In this document: positions 8,444-16,092 of the stretch, in pieces
Numbering within the stretch: position 1 is the first letter of the stretch
Layout of the letters: every line of letters starts with the position of its first letter
From: Gammaproteobacteria bacterium UBA2965
GTDB lineage: Bacteria > Pseudomonadota > Gammaproteobacteria > Pseudomonadales > Azotimanducaceae
Assembly (NCBI GenBank): GCA_002348385.1
Contig: DEBD01000036.1
Location: forward strand, 1-32,555
Length of the DNA: 32,555 nt
Reading direction: 5' to 3'
Program-made: the position numbers and the translations under genes
Notes under the pieces: model-generated
What the model saw: the letters and a program-made list of their open reading frames with translations, nothing else
Told to the model about the DNA's origin: nothing
Databases searched by the model: none

Positions 8444-9103
8444 ATGAAACATTGGATTGCTCCCTCTATTCTGTCTGCCGACTTCTCACGCCTGGGCGAG
8501 GAGATCCACGACGTGCTGGATGCCGGCGCCGACATCATTCACTACGACGTAATGGACAACCACTACGTTCCCAACCTCACCATCGGCCCTCTGGTGCTGA
8601 AATCGCTGCGCGAGGCCGGTATCACGGCAACCATGGACGTTCACCTGATGGTCAAACCCGTGGATCAACTCGTTAGCGAGTTCGTGAGCGCCGGCGCCGA
8701 CATCATCAGCGTGCACCCGGAGTCTACGGAGCACCTGCACCGCACGTTGGGGATCATTCGAGACGGCGGCGCCAAGCCCGGCATCGTGTTCAACCCAGCC
8801 ACGCCGCTGACGGCGCTGGCGGAGGTGCTGGACCTGGTGGATCTGGTGCTGATCATGTCCGTCAACCCGGGCTTCGGGGGACAGAAATTTATAGAGTCCA
8901 GCCTGAACAAGCTGGCCGACGCGGCTGAGATGATTGCCTCCAGCCCGCGGGATATCCGCCTGGAGATCGACGGCGGCATCAACCCGGACAACATTGCGGC
9001 GGCCGCGGACGCTGGCGCCGACACCTTCGTGGCAGGCTCAGCGATCTTCTCGAGCAACGATTACGCGGCCACCATCAAGGCCATGCGCGACGCGCTAGGC
9101 TGA
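8444..9103 (+). CDS. rpe: Ribulose-phosphate 3-epimerase
   Basis: Interconverts D-ribulose 5-phosphate and D-xylulose 5-phosphate in the pentose phosphate pathway. The 219-residue TIM-barrel protein shows APSILSADFSRLGEE at the N-terminus, HYDVMDNHYVPNLTIGP with the catalytic aspartate, MDVHLMV, the MSVNPGFGGQKF loop and the IDGGI phosphate-binding strand. These are all the family signature blocks, at the normal length. The gene is followed after four bases by gph, and rpe-gph-trpE is an order known from pseudomonads. The start ATG is unambiguous by homology but lacks a ribosome-binding site. Confidence 0.97.
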   Translation: MKHWIAPSILSADFSRLGEEIHDVLDAGADIIHYDVMDNHYVPNLTIGPLVLKSLREAGITATMDVHLMVKPVDQLVSEFVSAGADIISVHPESTEHLHRTLGIIRDGGAKPGIVFNPATPLTALAEVLDLVDLVLIMSVNPGFGGQKFIESSLNKLADAAEMIASSPRDIRLEIDGGINPDNIAAAADAGADTFVAGSAIFSSNDYAATIKAMRDALG

Positions 9104-9107
9104 TCCT

Positions 9108-9752
9108 TTGCAGTCTTATTCAGCCTATCTGTTCGACCTGGACGGCACGCTGGTGGACACCGCGCCGGACATCAACGTGGCGCTCAACTACGTACTGGAA
9201 CAGGCTGGCATGCCCATGGTGGACGAGTCGCTGACCCGTCATTGGATCGGCCACGGCGCCCGAATCCTGGTGGAACAGGCGCTTACGCACCAGAACGCTG
9301 CCGCTGCAGATCTAGACGCCATGCATCAGGCATTTCTGGACCGCTATCAGCTGCATGTGGCTGACCACAGCCAACCTTATCCAGGGGTGCGCGAAACCCT
9401 CCAGGTGCTCCAGGCGCGCGGAGCGAAGCTTGCCGTCGTCACCAACAAACGCACCCAGTTCACCCTGCCGCTGCTGGAAGAACTGGATCTGGCGGCCGCG
9501 TTTGAGGCGGTGGTGTGCGGCGACACCGCCGCCGTGCCCAAACCGGCCGCCGACCCCGCCCTGCACGCCTGCAATCTGCTCGCAATCACCCCGCGCGACG
9601 CCTTGTTCGTGGGCGACTCTACGACCGATGTGGACTGCGCTCGCGCAGCCGGCTGCCCCGTTGTGTGCGTGCGCGACGGATACAATCACGGCGTGCCGGC
9701 TGACGAACTGGGCGCCGATGTCGTGATTGAATCGTTGCTGGACCTCGTTTAG
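9108..9752 (+). CDS. gph: Phosphoglycolate phosphatase, HAD family
   Basis: Haloacid-dehalogenase-fold phosphatase expected to remove phosphoglycolate produced during DNA repair or other oxidative damage. The 214-residue protein has motif I FDLDGTLVDT near residues 9-18, motif II VVTNK, the lysine of motif III in VPKPAADP, and motif IV GDSTTDVDCARAAG. The helical cap lies between motifs I and II. The start is a TTG at 9108, four bases after the rpe stop, and no in-frame ATG lies close to the conserved N-terminus. The context rpe-gph supports phosphoglycolate as substrate, but the sequence alone does not exclude another small phosphorylated substrate. Confidence 0.9.
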   Translation: MQSYSAYLFDLDGTLVDTAPDINVALNYVLEQAGMPMVDESLTRHWIGHGARILVEQALTHQNAAAADLDAMHQAFLDRYQLHVADHSQPYPGVRETLQVLQARGAKLAVVTNKRTQFTLPLLEELDLAAAFEAVVCGDTAAVPKPAADPALHACNLLAITPRDALFVGDSTTDVDCARAAGCPVVCVRDGYNHGVPADELGADVVIESLLDLV

Positions 9753-9763
9753 TCTGCGCCAGC

Positions 9764-9786
9764 GGTCGCCATCGGTGATGGTGGCC
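9764..9786 (+). other. 10-bp hairpin after gph
   Basis: GGTCGCCATC (9764-9773) can pair with GATGGTGGCC (9777-9786) across a 3-base loop, with two G-U pairs in RNA. No T-tract follows, so it is not a standard intrinsic terminator. It may mark the end of the rpe-gph message or form part of the trpE leader. Confidence 0.4.
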
Positions 9787-9816
9787 GGTCGAGAAGCGCA
9801 ATTTCGGAAAGCCCCA

Positions 9817-9867
9817 ATGAAAGGCAACCTGCAAGGCCTGTGTTGGCGACGCCAAGCCACCTCCTGA
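9817..9867 (+). CDS. Candidate trp leader peptide (TrpL-like) upstream of trpE
   Basis: A 16-codon open frame encodes MKGNLQGLCWRRQATS and ends in TGA, 64 bases before trpE. GGAAAG lies five bases before its ATG. It contains a single Trp codon followed by two Arg codons. The bases around the Trp codon (CGACGCC, 9847-9853) can pair with GGCGTCG at 9893-9899, and a TTGGC/GCCAA hairpin brackets the Trp-Arg codons, so alternative pairings are possible. Attenuation control of trpE is reported for Pseudomonas putida. Against the idea, there is only one Trp codon and no stem followed by a T-run before trpE. Treat as a plausible regulatory peptide, unproven. Confidence 0.4.
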   Translation: MKGNLQGLCWRRQATS

Positions 9868-9931
9868 CCATCGCGCCCGCCATCGCGCGCGCGGCGTCGA
9901 CACAGCTTCTTTCGACCACGGCAGCCTAACA

Positions 9932-11416
9932 ATGAACTCGCAACTGTTCGCCCAACTCGCCCAGCAGGGTTTCAACCGCATACCCGTGGTGCACGAAACG
10001 CTGGCAGACCTCGATACGCCCCTTTCCACCTATCTGAAGCTCGCCAGCGGCCCCTATTCCTACCTGTTGGAGTCCGCCCAGGGGGGCGAGAAGTGGGGGC
10101 GCTACTCCATCATCGGGCTGCCCAGCCGCACGGTCTTAAAGGTCACCGGTAATCACATCAGCGTAGAAACCGACGGCGCGGTGGTGGAGAGCCTGGAGAG
10201 CGATGACCCGCTGTCGTTCATCGAATCATTTCAGCAGCGCTACCGGGTGGCGCAGCTACCTGAGCTGCCGCGCTTCTACGGGGGGCTGGTGGGCTACTTC
10301 GGCTACGACACCATCCGCTACGTGGAAGGCCGGCTGCGCGACAGCACGCCGCCCGACCCGCTGGGCACGCCGGACATTCTGCTGATGCTCTCCGAGGAGG
10401 TCGTGGTGTTCGACAACCTCAAAGGCAGAATGCAGATCATCAGCCTGGTGGACCCGGCGGAGCCAGACATATACCAGCGCACCACCGAGCGCCTGGCAGA
10501 ACGCGCCCGCTCACTGACGGAACAGGCGCCTCACGTACCCGACAGCCCGACCAATCAGCAGGTGCAGGAATCGGATTTCGTCTCCTCCTTCGGTGAAGAA
10601 CGGTTCAAGCAGGCGGTGGAGACCATTCGCGAGTACATCCGCGCCGGAGACGTGATGCAGGTAGTGCTGGCACAGCGCATGTCGCTGCCCTTCGGGGCCA
10701 GTCCCATCAACCTCTACCGGGCCCTGCGCAGCCTCAACCCCTCTCCGTACATGTATTTCATGGACCTGGACGAGTTCCAGATCGTGTCTTCCTCGCCGGA
10801 GATCCTGGCACGGGTGGAGGACGGCGAGATCATCAACCGCCCTCTGGCGGGCACCCGCCGACGCGGCCACACGCCAGAAGAAGACGAGGCGCTGGAAGCG
10901 GAGCTGCTCTCCGACCCCAAGGAGCTTGCCGAGCATCTCATGCTGATCGACCTGGGGCGCAACGACGTGGGGCGTGTTGCGCGCACGGGATCGGTGGAGG
11001 TCACCGAGCAGTTCGTCATCGAGCGCTACTCTCATGTGATGCACATCTCCAGCAACGTGGTGGGCGAACTCGAGGAAGGCAAGTCGGCCATCGACGTGCT
11101 GCGCGCTACGCTTCCCGTCGGCACCCTTTCCGGCGCGCCCAAAATCCGCGCCATGGAGATCATCGACGAGTTGGAGCCGGTCAAGCGCGGCATCTATGGC
11201 GGCGCGGTGGGCTACCTGGCCTGGAACGGCAACATGGACACCGCCATCGCCATTCGCACCGCCGTTATCAAAGACGGCACCCTGTATATCGAAGCGGGCG
11301 GAGGCGTGGTGGCGGATTCCATCGCGCGGCTGGAGTGGAAGGAGTCAATGAACAAAGGTCGCGCCATCTTCCGCGCGGCAGCACTGGCGGAATCGCGCTT
11401 CGAAGAACTGGCGTAA
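9932..11416 (+). CDS. trpE: Anthranilate synthase component I
   Basis: Chorismate-utilising large subunit that, with TrpG, makes anthranilate, the first step of tryptophan synthesis. The 494-residue protein has the N-terminal LLESAQ element that forms the tryptophan feedback site, so the enzyme should be inhibited by tryptophan. The C-terminal catalytic half shows GDVMQVVLAQRM, NPSPYMYF, SSSPEIL, the NRPLAGTRRRG segment, LMLIDLGRNDVGRV and GTLSGAPKIRAMEIIDELEP. All are standard for the family, and the length is normal. The ATG at 9932 matches the family N-terminus. trpE is separated from trpG by about 1.3 kb, as in pseudomonads where the two units are split. Confidence 0.97.
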   Translation: MNSQLFAQLAQQGFNRIPVVHETLADLDTPLSTYLKLASGPYSYLLESAQGGEKWGRYSIIGLPSRTVLKVTGNHISVETDGAVVESLESDDPLSFIESFQQRYRVAQLPELPRFYGGLVGYFGYDTIRYVEGRLRDSTPPDPLGTPDILLMLSEEVVVFDNLKGRMQIISLVDPAEPDIYQRTTERLAERARSLTEQAPHVPDSPTNQQVQESDFVSSFGEERFKQAVETIREYIRAGDVMQVVLAQRMSLPFGASPINLYRALRSLNPSPYMYFMDLDEFQIVSSSPEILARVEDGEIINRPLAGTRRRGHTPEEDEALEAELLSDPKELAEHLMLIDLGRNDVGRVARTGSVEVTEQFVIERYSHVMHISSNVVGELEEGKSAIDVLRATLPVGTLSGAPKIRAMEIIDELEPVKRGIYGGAVGYLAWNGNMDTAIAIRTAVIKDGTLYIEAGGGVVADSIARLEWKESMNKGRAIFRAAALAESRFEELA

Positions 11417-11536
11417 GGGCCTCGCCCCGATATCGGACGAGCGCGCATTCGCCACCTACACCTTGCGCGGCGAGCGAACCCACCGTGCGAGCAATGGCTG
11501 GGGGACGCTGGAGAGTCTGCTTCAGACAGCCGTCAA

Positions 11537-12145
11537 TCAACCGGCCTGATCTGTACCATCTGCCGATTCGTCACCGGCACCCCCATCCACATCGGACGGT
11601 TGCTCTCCCGGATCTTTCTTGCGCTTGGAGCGACGCCCCTTGCGCGACTCCACGGTGGCCTTGATCAATGCCACCTGTTGCTCGGTGACCGGCTGAAAAT
11701 CTCCCAACACGCAGGTGGCGCTGGCACGGCCCAGCCCCGACATGCGCTGCTCCATACCCACGAAATCGTCCAAGTTGCATAGCTGAGCACGCGCAGTGCG
11801 GTTGTCGAATACCGGGATATCGTGCCGACGCAGCCCGATGCAACGCCGCCGCAGGGTGTTCAGCCATGCCTTACCGCGCCGACCTTCGAACAGCACATGC
11901 TGGTCGTCGATGATCTTCACGCTCTGGTATTGGTACCTGGAAAGACATCGCTGGGCTTCCACGTACTCTTCCTGGCCCATGGGCTGGGTGAGTATGGTCT
12001 CGATGTCCTCCAAGGGCGTGGAAGCCCGTTTCTCTTCTTGCTCGGGCGGCTCCCGCTGCTCCTGCTCCGCCGACCAGGCAAGCGGCGCCAGGCCGATCCA
12101 CAGGCCCAGCATCAATAGTCTATACATGTTCAACACCGTTCCCAT
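11537..12145 (-). CDS. Exported protein of unknown function, possibly DUF6491-like
   Basis: A 202-residue protein, convergent with trpE. It has a signal peptide (hydrophobic residues 7-24, cleavage probably after AWSA). A glutamate-rich linker follows, then a domain of about 110 residues with four cysteines in the contexts EAQRCLSRY, RRRCIGLR, QLCNLDD and TCVLGDFQPV. It ends in a basic (GRRSKRKK) and then acidic, low-complexity tail. The cysteine spacing and the CVLGDF ending recall the DUF6491 family of small exported proteins, but I cannot confirm this. Start: ATG at 12143-12145 with AGG four bases upstream; ATG at 12125-12127 is an alternative that leaves a more compact signal peptide. No functional assignment is possible. 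Confidence 0.7.
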   Translation of the reverse strand: MGTVLNMYRLLMLGLWIGLAPLAWSAEQEQREPPEQEEKRASTPLEDIETILTQPMGQEEYVEAQRCLSRYQYQSVKIIDDQHVLFEGRRGKAWLNTLRRRCIGLRRHDIPVFDNRTARAQLCNLDDFVGMEQRMSGLGRASATCVLGDFQPVTEQQVALIKATVESRKGRRSKRKKDPGEQPSDVDGGAGDESADGTDQAG

Positions 12146-12178
12146 CTAGCCTATTGGACCGGCCACTATCCCAGAGTT

Positions 12179-12454
12179 TCCCCAACCTTAAAACCGTCGC
12201 TGGGCACGTTCGGGGCCGGTTCGCTCGCCCATCTGGCCACGCGGATTCGCTCGAACACCCGGCACGTTCGCGCTCAGATCAGCAGCGACGTCTATCTGCA
12301 AAACGGTGCGGACCGACTCACCAAGCTCGGAAACTTTTCTGCAGAAACGCTTGCCAGCATCGAGCCGGGCGACGACAGGCTCACGGACGAAGAGTTCTTG
12401 GTAACTGATGCGCTGGCAGGCTACGCCACCACCCACATGGCCCGGGTGGAGTAA
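12179..12454 (+). pseudogene. Reading-frame remnant without a start codon, trpE-trpG interval
   Basis: A protein-like frame ending in TAA at 12452-12454 reads through about 90 codons, including SDVYLQNGADRLTKLG, DDRLTDEEFLVTDALAG and TTHMARVE. Its composition and codon choice resemble real coding sequence, yet no ATG, GTG or TTG occurs before the conserved-looking part. I therefore read it as the 3' end of a gene whose front is lost. I do not recognise the family. The flanks 12146-12178 and 12589-12710 hold nothing I can identify; the latter must contain the trpG promoter, but no clear elements stand out. Confidence 0.35.
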
Positions 12455-12588
12455 ATGAACAACCTCGGTCGGGGTCTGTACCCGCCCGACGCCGCCGCTA
12501 CACCCGCGAATCCCGGCAGGCTGATAGAGAATTCGGCCACCATGCTCATGGACTCAAGCAGATCGGCGGCATCTGCGCTAAAAGCCAT
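12421..12588 (-). pseudogene. Truncated small membrane-protein gene, antisense to the remnant above
   Basis: An ATG at 12586-12588, preceded by GGGGAG, opens a 55-codon frame. Its first 33 residues (MAFSADAADLLES, then MVAEFSISLPGFAGVAAA) look like the N-terminus of a family of small proteins that begin with an amphipathic segment and an AE-x-S-x5-GFAGV membrane helix. After about residue 35 the sequence becomes arginine-rich and unlike that family, and it stops at 12421. The 3' part overlaps the end of the plus-strand remnant. The simplest reading is a gene broken by deletion or rearrangement. A short functional peptide is possible but less likely. Confidence 0.35.
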
Positions 12589-12710
12589 ACGCTCCCCGTG
12601 TTCCGCCAAGCTAGGGTATTGCGAAAAAACGGTTCCAAGCAGGCTGCAAAGCGGGTACCTTTCTCCGCCCCGTCGCGCGAGAAGGACCAGGATTTCAACC
12701 GGTTAGCCCA

Positions 12711-13298
12711 ATGTTACTGATGATCGACAACTACGATTCGTTTACCTACAACGTGGTGCAGTACCTGGGCGAGCTGGACGCGAAGGTTACCGTTTACCGC
12801 AACGACGAGATCACCCTGGACGCCATCGCCGAGCTCGCGCCCGCGAAGATCGTCATCTCACCGGGGCCCTGCACGCCCAACGAGGCCGGCATCTCCATGG
12901 ACCTGGTGAAACGCTTCGCGCCCAGCATCCCCATCCTGGGCATCTGCCTGGGCCACCAGAGCATCGGTCAGGCGCTAGGCGGACGCATCGTGCGCGCGGC
13001 GCAAGTCATGCACGGCAAGACTTCCTTGATCCACCACAATGATCAGGGCGTTTTTGCCGGGCTGCCGAATCCATTCGAAGCCACTCGCTACCACTCGTTG
13101 GTGGTGGAGCCGGAGTCGTTACCCGAGTGTCTGGAAGTTACGGCGTGGACAGAAGATGAAGGCTCCGAACGCGAGATCATGGGCCTGCGACACCGCGAGT
13201 ACCCCTTGCAGGGGGTACAGTTTCATCCGGAGTCCATCCGCACCGCGTCCGGGCATGATCTGTTGAAGAATTTTCTTGCCATGGGAGTTGCCTCATGA
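12711..13298 (+). CDS. trpG: Anthranilate synthase glutaminase component
   Basis: Class I glutamine amidotransferase that supplies ammonia to TrpE. The 195-residue protein has the N-terminal LMIDNYDSFTYNVVQYL block, the oxyanion SPGPCTPNEAG segment, the nucleophile cysteine in LGICLGHQSIGQ near residue 79, and the histidine-glutamate pair in VQFHPESI near residues 170-175. Family members also serve PabB in folate synthesis, and this copy may do both, but its fusion into a trpGDC operon points to tryptophan. Its stop overlaps the trpD start (ATGA at 13295-13298). No strong ribosome site precedes its ATG. Confidence 0.95.
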   Translation: MLLMIDNYDSFTYNVVQYLGELDAKVTVYRNDEITLDAIAELAPAKIVISPGPCTPNEAGISMDLVKRFAPSIPILGICLGHQSIGQALGGRIVRAAQVMHGKTSLIHHNDQGVFAGLPNPFEATRYHSLVVEPESLPECLEVTAWTEDEGSEREIMGLRHREYPLQGVQFHPESIRTASGHDLLKNFLAMGVAS

Positions 13299-14320
13299 AC
13301 GTGCAGTCTGCGTTGGGCCAACTATTCGACGGAAAGGATCTCTCCCGGGAAGATACCAAGCGCGTGTTCGCCGAGGTGATGTCGGGCAACGCCACACCGG
13401 CCCAGATCGGCGCGCTGCTCGCTGCCTTACGGGTTAAAGGAGAAACCCCCGAAGAAGTGGCCGGCGCCGCCGAGACCATGCGGGCGCTGTCGTTGAAGGT
13501 GGAGGTAAGCGCGCCGAATCTGGTGGACACCTGCGGTACCGGCGGCAGCGGTGGAGCAAAGCTTTTCAACGTATCAACTGCATCCGCTTTTGTCGCGGCA
13601 GCCGCTGGCGCCCATGTGGCGAAACACGGCAACCGCAAGCAATCCAGCGCCAGCGGCAGCGCCGATCTGCTAGAAGCCGCCGGTGTCAACATCAATCTGG
13701 ATCCCGAGCGAATTGCTCACTGCATCAGCGAGGTGGGGGTGGGGTTCCTGTTCGCTCAAGCCCATCACAGCGCCATGCGCTACGCCGCACCGGTACGTCA
13801 GGAACTGGCCACGCGTACCGTGATGAACGTGCTCGGCCCTCTCACCAATCCCGCCGGCGCGCCCAACCAGGTGATCGGCGTGTTCAGCGCCGCCTGGCAG
13901 CATACGGTAGCCGAGGTGGTTCGTCTGTTGGGTGCCGATCACGTGCTGGTGGTGCACTGCGACGGGCTGGACGAGATCGGCCTGGCCGCACCTACCACAG
14001 TGGTGGAACTCCGCGACGGCGAGATCACGAGCTACGAGATAAAGCCCGGCGACTTCGGCATTGCCAGCACCAGCCATGACGCACTGAGCATGGATTCACC
14101 CGAGCAAAGTCTGGCGCTGGTAAGGCAGGCCCTGGGCGAGCCCGATTCCGCCGCCGCCGACATCGTCAGCCTGAATGCCGGGGCAGCGATTTACGCATCC
14201 GGCGTAGCCACCAGCCTCGCCAACGGCGTCACCATGGCCCAAGATGCCATCGCATCGGGGCTCGCCAAGGAGCGTCTGGCCGAACTTGCGCGCGTGACCA
14301 ACCTCATGGCGGAAAGTTGA
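13295..14320 (+). CDS. trpD: Anthranilate phosphoribosyltransferase
   Basis: Transfers phosphoribose from PRPP to anthranilate, the second committed step of tryptophan synthesis. The 341-residue protein shows the PRPP-binding VDTCGTGGSGGAKLFNVST loop near residues 78-96, KHGNRKQSSASGSADLLE, and the anthranilate-pocket region RTVMNVLGPLTNPA. The usual GNRxxSSxxGSAD pattern is kept, although the residues after NR (KQ) differ from those I expect in E. coli. It is tightly coupled to both neighbours: start overlaps trpG by 4 bases and stop overlaps the trpC start by 4 bases. Confidence 0.96.
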   Translation: MNVQSALGQLFDGKDLSREDTKRVFAEVMSGNATPAQIGALLAALRVKGETPEEVAGAAETMRALSLKVEVSAPNLVDTCGTGGSGGAKLFNVSTASAFVAAAAGAHVAKHGNRKQSSASGSADLLEAAGVNINLDPERIAHCISEVGVGFLFAQAHHSAMRYAAPVRQELATRTVMNVLGPLTNPAGAPNQVIGVFSAAWQHTVAEVVRLLGADHVLVVHCDGLDEIGLAAPTTVVELRDGEITSYEIKPGDFGIASTSHDALSMDSPEQSLALVRQALGEPDSAAADIVSLNAGAAIYASGVATSLANGVTMAQDAIASGLAKERLAELARVTNLMAES

Positions 14321-15126
14321 GCGCCGGGGACACACAGACCGTGCTGGACCGCATTCTCGCGCACAAGCGGGGAGAGATAGCCGCGCGCACGGAGCTGCGC
14401 TCAAAGGACCAGCTACGCGAAGCCGCCCAATCCGCGCCGCCCACACGAGGTTTCGTAGAAGCCATTCAGGCGCGCATCGAGGCAGGCGGAGCCGCCGTCA
14501 TTGCCGAGGTAAAGAAAGCGTCTCCCAGCAAAGGGGTGATCCGAGAAGATTTCGACCCGGAGGCCATCGCGCGCAGTTACGAGAGCGCCGGCGCCACCTG
14601 CCTGTCTGTGCTGACCGACGAGCACTTCTTTCAGGGCCACGACAGTTATCTGGTTGCCGCGCGGGAGGCAACTGCATTGCCCGTTCTGCGTAAGGACTTC
14701 GTCATCGACGAGTATCAGCTGTTCGAAGCGCGCGACATGGGAGCAGACTGCGTGCTGCTCATCGTGTCCGCCATGGACATCATTGCGCTGACGGTGCTCT
14801 ATCACAAAGCACGCAACCTGGGGCTGGACGTGCTGATCGAGGTGCACGACGCAACCGAACTGGAGGCGGCACTCAGCCTGCAGCCCGAGCTGATCGGCAT
14901 CAATAACCGCAACCTGAAGACTTTCGAGACGAGCCTCGAGACCACTTACAACCTGCTCGCAGCGATCCCCGACGGGGTCATCGTGGTGACCGAGAGTGGT
15001 ATCCGCGAGCCAGAAGACGTGCGCGCCATGCGCAACGCCGACGTGCATGCCTTCCTGGTGGGAGAAGCGTTCATGCGCGAGCCCGATCCCGGCGCTGCGC
15101 TTAACTCGTTGTTCGATCCGCGCTAA
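14317..15126 (+). CDS. trpC: Indole-3-glycerol phosphate synthase
   Basis: Closes the indole ring from CdRP in tryptophan synthesis. The 269-residue TIM barrel contains EVKKASPSKGVIR (catalytic lysine), LRKDFVIDEYQLFEARDMGAD, LIEVHDATELEAAL, IGINNRNLKTFET, VTESGI and AFLVGEAFM, the full set of family motifs. It is the monofunctional form, without the fused TrpF domain of enterics. The start is a TTG at 14317 inside the trpD stop (TTGA), which gives the expected N-terminal TQTVLDRILAHKRGEI; no ATG lies nearby. Last gene of trpGDC, facing crp across a terminator. Confidence 0.95.
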   Translation: MSAGDTQTVLDRILAHKRGEIAARTELRSKDQLREAAQSAPPTRGFVEAIQARIEAGGAAVIAEVKKASPSKGVIREDFDPEAIARSYESAGATCLSVLTDEHFFQGHDSYLVAAREATALPVLRKDFVIDEYQLFEARDMGADCVLLIVSAMDIIALTVLYHKARNLGLDVLIEVHDATELEAALSLQPELIGINNRNLKTFETSLETTYNLLAAIPDGVIVVTESGIREPEDVRAMRNADVHAFLVGEAFMREPDPGAALNSLFDPR

Positions 15127-15161
15127 GCGGTTTTTCGGCGGGCTGAAGTTTTTCCAGCCAG

Positions 15162-15201
15162 AAAAAAAGCGGGCTCTTTGCTATTTCGCCAAAGAGCCCG
15201 C
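15162..15201 (-). terminator. Strong intrinsic terminator of crp/vfr
   Basis: A perfect 12-bp stem, GCGGGCTCTTTG (15169-15180) against CAAAGAGCCCGC (15190-15201), with a 9-base loop. On the minus strand the stem is followed directly by seven T residues (A-run at 15162-15168), 19 bases past the crp stop. On the plus strand no T-run follows, so termination of trpC from this structure would be less efficient. Confidence 0.9.
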
Positions 15202-15219
15202 CGGGGAGGCTGAGAAGAC

Positions 15220-15912
15220 CTAACGGGTTCCGAAAACCACCATGGTTTTGCCCTTCACGGAGACCAGTCCTTGGTCAACCAGAGTCTTCAACACGCGCCC
15301 AACCATTTCTCTGGAACAACCGACGATACGACCGATTTCCTGACGGGTAATCTTGATCTGCATACCGTCAGGATGAGTCATGGCATCGGGTTGCTTGGTC
15401 AGCTCCAGAAGGGTTCTGGCGACGCGACCGGTGACGTCCAGAAACGCCAGGTCGCTCACTTTCTGCGTAGTGCGGCACAAACGATCCGCCATCTGCCGTC
15501 CAACGGCATACAGCAGGTCGGTGTGCTTATCGGCCAGCTCTTTGAACTTGCCGTAGCTCAGCTCTGCAACCTCGCACTCGATCTTGGCTTTTACCCAAGC
15601 CGATCGAGGCGCGTCTTCGGTAAACAGCGGCATCTCGCCAAAAAAGTCGCCCTTGTTCAGATAAGCAACAATGATCTCGCGGCCCGACTCGTCTTCAACG
15701 AGTACGGTGACCGAACCCTTCAATATGTAGTAGATGGAATCACTCTTGTCACCCGCGTAGATGAGGGTGCTCTTGGCCGGATACTTACGGCGATGGGCCG
15801 CCGCAAGAAAGGCATCGAGATGAGTATCTTCCTGGGCGTTGTTTAGCTGGAAACCCTTCGCCATGAGTGGTTGTCCTACGCCCTGAGTCTGTAAACTTTT
15901 CGTCGCAAGCAT
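15220..15912 (-). CDS. crp: Cyclic-AMP receptor protein, Vfr type
   Basis: Global regulator that binds cAMP and activates or represses many promoters. The cyclic-nucleotide domain shows YAGDKSDSIYYILKGSV and the cAMP-contact region GDFFGEMPLF with RSAW. The long helix has RTTQKVSDLAFLDVTGRVA, where the residue matching Crp Ser128 is Thr, as in Pseudomonas Vfr. The helix-turn-helix ITRQEIGRIVGCSREMVGRV lies at residues 188-207. The C-terminal third is almost identical to Vfr. I chose the ATG at 15910-15912 (230 residues), with AAGGAG ten bases upstream; ATG at 15864 would give a Vfr-sized protein and remains possible. It is divergent from the OsmC-like gene, with about 180 bases between them for shared control. 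Confidence 0.93.
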   Translation of the reverse strand: MLATKSLQTQGVGQPLMAKGFQLNNAQEDTHLDAFLAAAHRRKYPAKSTLIYAGDKSDSIYYILKGSVTVLVEDESGREIIVAYLNKGDFFGEMPLFTEDAPRSAWVKAKIECEVAELSYGKFKELADKHTDLLYAVGRQMADRLCRTTQKVSDLAFLDVTGRVARTLLELTKQPDAMTHPDGMQIKITRQEIGRIVGCSREMVGRVLKTLVDQGLVSVKGKTMVVFGTR

Positions 15913-16092
15913 CTTCGTTCCGCTCCTTCGTAACAATTAACACCTTGCCAACGCATAGTTGCACAGGGCCTAGCGCGACAACGAGAACTGGTCGATGAAC
16001 GGAGTCATTTCACAGTACGAGCGGTCGCAGTTCACCCGAATATCCAGGAAAATGTCACGACACTGAGCATTTCAACGCGAGAATTGCAGAGC

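Noticed and set aside
9896..9916. GTCGA/TCGAC hairpin before trpE as an attenuator terminator
   Set aside because: Only five pairs with an 11-base loop, and no T-run follows, so it cannot be called an intrinsic terminator.
16049..16072. AAAATG ... CATTT palindrome between crp and the OsmC-like gene, resembling a Crp binding site
   Set aside because: The half-sites read TGTCA and TGAGCA rather than TGTGA and TCACA, and the spacing is one base longer than the consensus. A matrix scan would be needed before calling a site.
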